DNA from: an uncultured Lachnospiraceae bacterium
Lineage (GTDB): Bacteria > Bacillota > Clostridia > Lachnospirales > Lachnospiraceae
Reading direction: 5' to 3'
Length of the DNA: 64,000 nucleotides
Assembly (NCBI GenBank): GCA_910578345.1
Contig: CAJTRA010000008.1
Coordinates: 1 to 64,000 of the forward strand
Position 1 is the stretch's first letter, and the number at the start of each line of letters is the position of its first letter. The notes beneath the pieces are model-generated. The model did not search any database and was not told where the DNA came from. It saw only the letters and a program-made list of their open reading frames with translations. Of this stretch, positions 59,844-64,000 are shown piece after piece. Made by a program: the position numbers and the translations under genes.

Positions 59844-60479
59844 ATGTCAACTACAAGCGCAACCATCTATATCAATGCGGAGCAAAACGTAGAATTGCAG
59901 TCAGAGGACGTGTATGTGAAAGATATTGGAAGCCTGTGCTGCTGCGATGCAAATGTGCTTGCCAGAGTTAAGGCGATTAAGCTGCATCATTTTAAGGCGG
60001 GTGAGCCAAAACGGCAGGTGATCAGTCTCTTGAAAACCGTAGAAGAGATCAATAAAGTCTACCCTAATGTCAGTGTTCAAAGCATTGGAGAACCGGAGAC
60101 TCTGATTGAATATATCGATGTTGACAGACATAAGGGATTGGTGCAGTGGATGAAGCTTCTCTTTGTAGCGATGGTTAGTTTCTTCGGGACAGCATTCACG
60201 ATCATGGCATTTCATAATGATATCGGGATCAATGATGTTTTCTCAAAGGTCTATGAGATGGTGATGGGGCAGCCGGGAGACGGATACGGGATTCTGGAAT
60301 TGTCCTATTCGCTGGGACTGGCGATCGGTATTATCGTATTCTTCAATCATATCGGCGGCAGAAGAATCACCAAAGATCCGACACCAATCGAGGTGGAGAT
60401 GAGAATCTATGAAGAAGATGTCAATAAGGCGCTGATCGCCACGGCAGACCGGGAAGGGAAGACAATCGACGTGCAATAG
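59844..60479 (+). CDS. spoVAA: Stage V sporulation protein AA
   Basis: A 211-residue protein: a soluble N-terminal domain (to ~100; LQSEDVYVKDIGSLCCCDAN) and two membrane helices (about 108-128 and 152-172), the SpoVAA plan. It is part of the channel system that moves dipicolinic acid into and out of the spore. A weak GAGGA ribosome site precedes the ATG. Confidence 0.85.
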   Translation: MSTTSATIYINAEQNVELQSEDVYVKDIGSLCCCDANVLARVKAIKLHHFKAGEPKRQVISLLKTVEEINKVYPNVSVQSIGEPETLIEYIDVDRHKGLVQWMKLLFVAMVSFFGTAFTIMAFHNDIGINDVFSKVYEMVMGQPGDGYGILELSYSLGLAIGIIVFFNHIGGRRITKDPTPIEVEMRIYEEDVNKALIATADREGKTIDVQ

Positions 60480-60505
60480 AGGCACTGTGGAGGGGAACAA
60501 GAATC

Positions 60506-60997
60506 ATGCGGCAGATTTTATTGGGGATTATCGGTGTCAGCAGCGGGTTGATTGTGTCGGCGGGTGTATTTACGGTGTTGATCTCCGTAGGATTGATACC
60601 GCGTTTCGCGGGCAAGATGCATGTGGCACGGAAGATTTTTGTACTGGAAGAAATGGTGGTATTCGGAACATTGTTCGGCGGATTTTTCAGTGTGTTTGGC
60701 GAGTGGGGAAAGATCGGTGCATTCGTTCGGGAACATGCTCTGTTCGGACGCAGCGTCACAGAAGGGGTATGGAAAATGATCGGGACAGTCTTTCTGGTCC
60801 TGTTTGGAGTATTTGCCGGCATCTTTGTAGGGTGCCTGGCGTTAGCCATAGCAGAGATGCTGAATACGATTCCTGTCTTTGCACGGCGGATTGGATTCAG
60901 ACATGGGCTGGGGATTGCGATTTTAGCGGTGGCGATTGGGAAACTGGTCGGAAGTCTGATCTATTTTACACAGCAGGTATATTTATATGGTGGATAG
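60506..60997 (+). CDS. spoVAB: Stage V sporulation protein AB
   Basis: A 163-residue membrane protein with about four or five helices, starting LLGIIGVSSGLIVSAGVFTV and including the SpoVAB-type EEMVVFGTLFGGFFSVFG. Ribosome site GGAGGGG lies just upstream. It is between spoVAA and spoVAC in the normal order. Confidence 0.87.
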   Translation: MRQILLGIIGVSSGLIVSAGVFTVLISVGLIPRFAGKMHVARKIFVLEEMVVFGTLFGGFFSVFGEWGKIGAFVREHALFGRSVTEGVWKMIGTVFLVLFGVFAGIFVGCLALAIAEMLNTIPVFARRIGFRHGLGIAILAVAIGKLVGSLIYFTQQVYLYGG

Positions 60998-61031
60998 TGG
61001 GACAAGTTCAGAAGAAAGGCAGGAAAAAACG

Positions 61032-61520
61032 ATGGCACAGAATCAGGAAAAACCCAAAACAGAACAACAGCAAAAAGAACAGGATTACAGGCAGCATGTG
61101 GAGCAGGTGACGCCGAAGTACAGTCTGCCGGTGCAGATGGCCAAGGCGTTTGTCATGGGTGGAATCATTTGTCTGATCGGGCAGTTTCTTTTAAACTATG
61201 CGACAAATCAGATGGGATTGGATCAGGAGACGGCAGGATCATGGTGTTCCATGCTGTTAGTGCTGCTCAGCGTACTGCTGACTGGATTTAATATTTATCC
61301 GAAGCTGGTAGAATGGGGCGGCGGCGGTGCGCTTGTACCAATTACGGGCTTTGCCAATTCGGTTGCCTCTGCAGCGATCGAATACCAGAAAGAAGGACAG
61401 GTCTTCGGGATCGGATGTAAGATTTTTACGATAGCGGGTCCTGTGATCCTGTATGGAATCTTTACAAGCTGGGTTCTAGGAGTGGTGTATTGGATCGGCA
61501 CATTGCTTGGGATGGCTTAG
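61032..61520 (+). CDS. spoVAC: Stage V sporulation protein AC
   Basis: A 162-residue protein: a hydrophilic, Gln-rich start (to ~45) followed by about four membrane helices (e.g. AFVMGGIICLIGQFLLNYAT, TGFNIYPKLVEWGGGGALVP). SpoVAC is the mechanosensitive channel part of the SpoVA complex. ATG 61032 is preferred; the frame opens at 60987 within spoVAB. No spoVAD or spoVAE follows; the next gene is a sensor kinase. Confidence 0.87.
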   Translation: MAQNQEKPKTEQQQKEQDYRQHVEQVTPKYSLPVQMAKAFVMGGIICLIGQFLLNYATNQMGLDQETAGSWCSMLLVLLSVLLTGFNIYPKLVEWGGGGALVPITGFANSVASAAIEYQKEGQVFGIGCKIFTIAGPVILYGIFTSWVLGVVYWIGTLLGMA

Positions 61521-61538
61521 GAGGGCCATCCTAAGCCA
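61513..61538 (+). terminator. Hairpin at the end of spoVAC
   Basis: TGGCTTAGGA (61513-61522) pairs perfectly with TCCTAAGCCA (61529-61538) around GGGCCA and includes the spoVAC stop codon. No strong T-run follows, so termination may be partial. Confidence 0.5.
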
Positions 61539-61546
61539 ATCCTATA

Positions 61547-61575
61547 TTGACGTGACTTGTAGTGCATGGTATTAT
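61547..61575 (+). promoter_or_regulatory. Promoter of the hybrid sensor kinase gene
   Basis: TTGACG (61547-61552), 17 bases, TATTAT (61570-61575). The expected transcript has a leader of about 115 bases. Confidence 0.6.
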
Positions 61576-61582
61576 GACACAT

Positions 61583-61690
61583 GACGCAGGAATGAATGCC
61601 TTATTCCTGAGGGCAGCGAGCCGGGTGATCGCTTAAGGAACGAGAAACTGTAGGGGTAGCGACGATGGCCGAAAACGGCTTATATGGAGG
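61583..61690 (+). ncRNA. Structured leader of unknown class
   Basis: Three short perfect hairpins are seen: CAGGAAT/ATTCCTG (61587-61609), AGCGA/TCGCT (about 61615-61633) and GCCG-AAAA-CGGC (61668-61679). They lie between the promoter and the ribosome site TGGAGG (61685-61690). I could not match it to a riboswitch class by eye. Confidence 0.35.
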
Positions 61691-61698
61691 ATGGGTTT

Positions 61699-64000
61699 AT
61701 GGATTATACAAGGGAGTTTTCTGAACGGACAGGCGAGGGTACACCGGCTGTCACGAGTAGTGAACAGCACAGCGGTATACGCAGTGTTCAGAATCTGGAG
61801 ACCGTCATTAACGAGGGCCTTCGCGTAGCCCTATTGGAAGAAACCCCGGATCAGTCGTTGGAGGTGCTGTTAAACCATCTTGGGAAAGCGCTGCATGGAG
61901 AGCGGACTTACATATTTGAACAGAATGAGTCTGGCGGTGACGATAATACTTATGAATGGGTAGCGGATGGGGTGAAACCGGAGAAGGAGAATCTGCAGAA
62001 TGTTCCTCCGGAGGTGTGCGCAAGCTGGTATCGGAATTTCAGGATTGGCAAGCACATTGTTATTGAGGATCTGGAAGCGATCCGGGAGACGGAGCCCCTT
62101 CAGTATGAAAATCTGAAACAGCAGAGTGTGCATTCTCTTGTGGTAGTGCCTCTTTATAATGGTAAAAAGATTATCGGCTTTTACGGCGTGGATAATCCGC
62201 CGGTAAAGTCGTTGGAATATGCATCCAACATGCTCCAGACAGCGGCATACTTCATTGTGTCTTCTCTGAAACGACGGGATTTGTTCCGGGAACTGAAGAA
62301 AAAGAGTTTTAATGTTCTTCATGCCCTCAGTGTGGACTATCTGGGTATCTATCAGGTGAATTTTGATACGGGAGAATGCGAGATCTACCGCAGCAGTGAG
62401 CAGATGACTGCAGATCTGTCTGTCAATTTCAAGGAGGGTTACCAGACGGCGATGGAGCGCTATATTTCCCAGTGTGTTATGCTGCGGGATCAGGAGAGGC
62501 TTCGTGCTGTGACGAAGAAGGGCTATGTGCTCACGCAGCTTGAGTCAAAGAAGAAGTTCTATATTCGATATCAGGTGAAAGACAGTTCCTGTGGGTTAAA
62601 GCATATGGAGATTCATTTTTCCGCGACAAATAAGCCAGGAGAAGAGAACTGTGCAATCTTTGCCCTGCGGGACGTCAATGCCGTGGTGGAGCAGGAAGAG
62701 AAGTATAAGCTGGCGGCAAGGCAGAGCCTGGAGGATATTCTGGAAGGGGCCAGAACCGGGATCTGGACGATTGAGCTTGAGGAAGGATGTAAACCGCGGA
62801 TGTACACGGACCGGACCATGCGCATCCTCTTAGGAGTGCCGGATGAGATCGAGCCGGAAGCATGTTATGAGCATTGGTTTCAAAACATCGAACCAGAGTA
62901 TGTGGAGATGGTACAGGAAGCAGTGCGGGAGATGCTGGCAAATGGGCGCTGTGAGGTGATCTACCCCTGGAAGCACCCGGAACTGGGGAAAATCTACGTT
63001 CGCTGCGGCGGTGTGCCGGACAAAACATTTAAGAAACCGGGTAACTGTCTGAATGGATATCATCAGGATATCACAGAGACCATGGTGGCGAAGAGGAAAC
63101 AGGAACAGGCTATTATGGAGCTGCTGGAGAAAGTGAGAAGGGCGAATTCGGCTAAGAGTGAGTTCCTCTCCCATATGTCCCATGACCTTCGGACACCGAT
63201 CAATGGGATTCTGGGAATGCTGGCGATTATGGAGAGGAGCCAGGAGGATCCGAAACAGCAGAGAGAGTGCCGCAGGAAGATCCGTGTATCGACAGAGCAT
63301 CTGCTGTCTTTGGTGAACGATGTGCTGCAATTCAGCAAACTGGATAAGGGAAGACCGGCAGTGGCAGAGGAGCCGTTTGATCTTCACGATACTTTGGAAA
63401 ACTGCATTACGCTCATGTCCACGAAGGCGGAGGAAAGAAAGATCAGGCTGGTACGTCGGGAAGTCAGCATACAGCATCGCAGATTGATTGGAGACCCGCT
63501 GCACCTGCAGCAGGTTTTGATTCATATCATCGACAATGCCGTGAAATATAATAGGCCGAATGGTTCCGTATTTGTACAGGTAAAGGAGACTGCCTGCCGG
63601 GACGGAGTTTCTTATTACCGATTTGTGGTCGAAGATACCGGAATTGGTATTGAAGAGGATTTCAAAGAGCATATTTTTGAACCGTTTACCCAACAGAATC
63701 AAGGCGCAAGAACGCATTATAATGGTACGGGACTGGGCATGTCTATTGTGAAGGAACTAGTAGAACAGATGAAGGGAACCATCGAGGTAGACAGTCAGGT
63801 TGGCGAGGGCAGTGTGTTTCGGATCAATCTGCCCATTCAAATAGATGAGGAGTGGGGCACGCAGCCTGCAGAGGAGGAGCAGACGGCTGATATTGCCGGC
63901 ATGTGTGTTCTTCTGGTGGAAGATAATGAGATAAACTGTGAAACAATGGAGTTCATGTTAAAAGATGCAGGAGCTAAGGTTGTGACTGCAAACGACGGCA
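61699..64000 (+). CDS. GAF/PAS hybrid histidine kinase (cut by window edge)
   Basis: The frame is open from ATG 61699 to the window end, giving 767 residues so far. The order is a GAF-like domain (about 35-195), PAS-like regions (about 205-470), a HisKA domain with H495 in LSHMSHDLRTPINGIL, an ATPase domain (IDNAVKYNRPNG near 612; DTGIGIEED near 647; GTGLGMSIV near 677) and the start of a receiver domain (VLLVEDNEINCE near 736). There are no membrane segments, so it is cytoplasmic. TGGAGG precedes the start. Such kinases in Lachnospiraceae often link metabolism to second-messenger or developmental control; the target is not known. Confidence 0.85.
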   Translation, partial: MDYTREFSERTGEGTPAVTSSEQHSGIRSVQNLETVINEGLRVALLEETPDQSLEVLLNHLGKALHGERTYIFEQNESGGDDNTYEWVADGVKPEKENLQNVPPEVCASWYRNFRIGKHIVIEDLEAIRETEPLQYENLKQQSVHSLVVVPLYNGKKIIGFYGVDNPPVKSLEYASNMLQTAAYFIVSSLKRRDLFRELKKKSFNVLHALSVDYLGIYQVNFDTGECEIYRSSEQMTADLSVNFKEGYQTAMERYISQCVMLRDQERLRAVTKKGYVLTQLESKKKFYIRYQVKDSSCGLKHMEIHFSATNKPGEENCAIFALRDVNAVVEQEEKYKLAARQSLEDILEGARTGIWTIELEEGCKPRMYTDRTMRILLGVPDEIEPEACYEHWFQNIEPEYVEMVQEAVREMLANGRCEVIYPWKHPELGKIYVRCGGVPDKTFKKPGNCLNGYHQDITETMVAKRKQEQAIMELLEKVRRANSAKSEFLSHMSHDLRTPINGILGMLAIMERSQEDPKQQRECRRKIRVSTEHLLSLVNDVLQFSKLDKGRPAVAEEPFDLHDTLENCITLMSTKAEERKIRLVRREVSIQHRRLIGDPLHLQQVLIHIIDNAVKYNRPNGSVFVQVKETACRDGVSYYRFVVEDTGIGIEEDFKEHIFEPFTQQNQGARTHYNGTGLGMSIVKELVEQMKGTIEVDSQVGEGSVFRINLPIQIDEEWGTQPAEEEQTADIAGMCVLLVEDNEINCETMEFMLKDAGAKVVTANDG

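Noticed and set aside
61583..61690. Cyclic-di-GMP riboswitch
   Set aside because: A GGTAGCG-like stretch and a GNRA-type loop hinted at it, but the conserved core order of that riboswitch is not present.
62830..63717. A 295-residue open frame on the minus strand
   Set aside because: It lies opposite the kinase and ATPase domains of the hybrid histidine kinase, whose motifs are all in the plus frame, and it resembles no family.
1..64000. CRISPR arrays, tRNA or rRNA genes
   Set aside because: No regularly spaced direct repeats and no cloverleaf or rRNA sequence were noticed when reading through the window.

Overview
The window looks like the chromosome of a spore-forming, carbohydrate-foraging Clostridia, most probably a gut Lachnospiraceae. 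The reasons are a spoIIAA-spoIIAB-sigF cluster followed by spoVAA-AB-AC, a T-box in front of valS, four sugar ABC transporters with lipoprotein binding components, GH172 and GH35 glycosidases, and strong AGGAGG ribosome binding sites. The genus cannot be fixed from sequence alone.

Layout. 1-411 is the tail of an IS1634-like transposase. 610-7285 is a sugar operon: binding protein, two permeases, two tandem GH172 genes (the second has lost its catalytic segment) and a second, paralogous binding protein, closed by a strong terminator. 7412-12644 is an AT-rich four-gene island: a protein with two GHKL ATPase modules and a histidine-kinase H-box, a stand-alone receiver protein, an HNH nuclease and an M.TaqI-like N6-adenine methyltransferase. 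It has its own promoter with a palindromic operator. I regard it as the best candidate for an undescribed system, possibly a signal-gated restriction-modification or anti-phage module. 12645-13970 is a graveyard of decayed genes (MarR, PPOX-type flavoprotein, Rpn-type nuclease).

14203-22306 holds two ABC exporters of the FtsX/MacB type with a MATE efflux pump between them; the second exporter has BceR-like operator boxes. 22450-30650 is a two-component system followed by a second sugar ABC operon with a GH35 beta-galactosidase. 30842-34402 is a mixed accessory stretch: AAA-type ATPase, PsiE-like membrane protein, DUF3788-like protein, XRE regulator and P-loop kinase. 34472-45381 is a third sugar locus: a divergent YesM/YesN-type two-component system, binding protein, two permeases, an uncharacterised enzyme, an ADP-ribosylglycohydrolase-fold enzyme and a D-psicose/D-tagatose 3-epimerase. 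45521-48315 holds another orphan ATPase and a second MATE pump, the latter divergent from a LysR regulator.

From 49544 the content is housekeeping and sporulation: T-box plus valS, a FapA-like polymer-binding protein, folC, a 55-residue protein, a zinc-ribbon/TPR membrane protein, the spoIIA operon, and spoVAA-AB-AC behind a good sigma-G promoter. The window ends inside a GAF/hybrid histidine kinase preceded by a structured leader.

The genes work mainly as sense-import-cleave modules: a membrane sensor kinase and its regulator, a binding lipoprotein, two permeases and intracellular glycosidases or sugar-modifying enzymes. No MsmX-type ATPase is encoded here, so the importers presumably share one encoded elsewhere.
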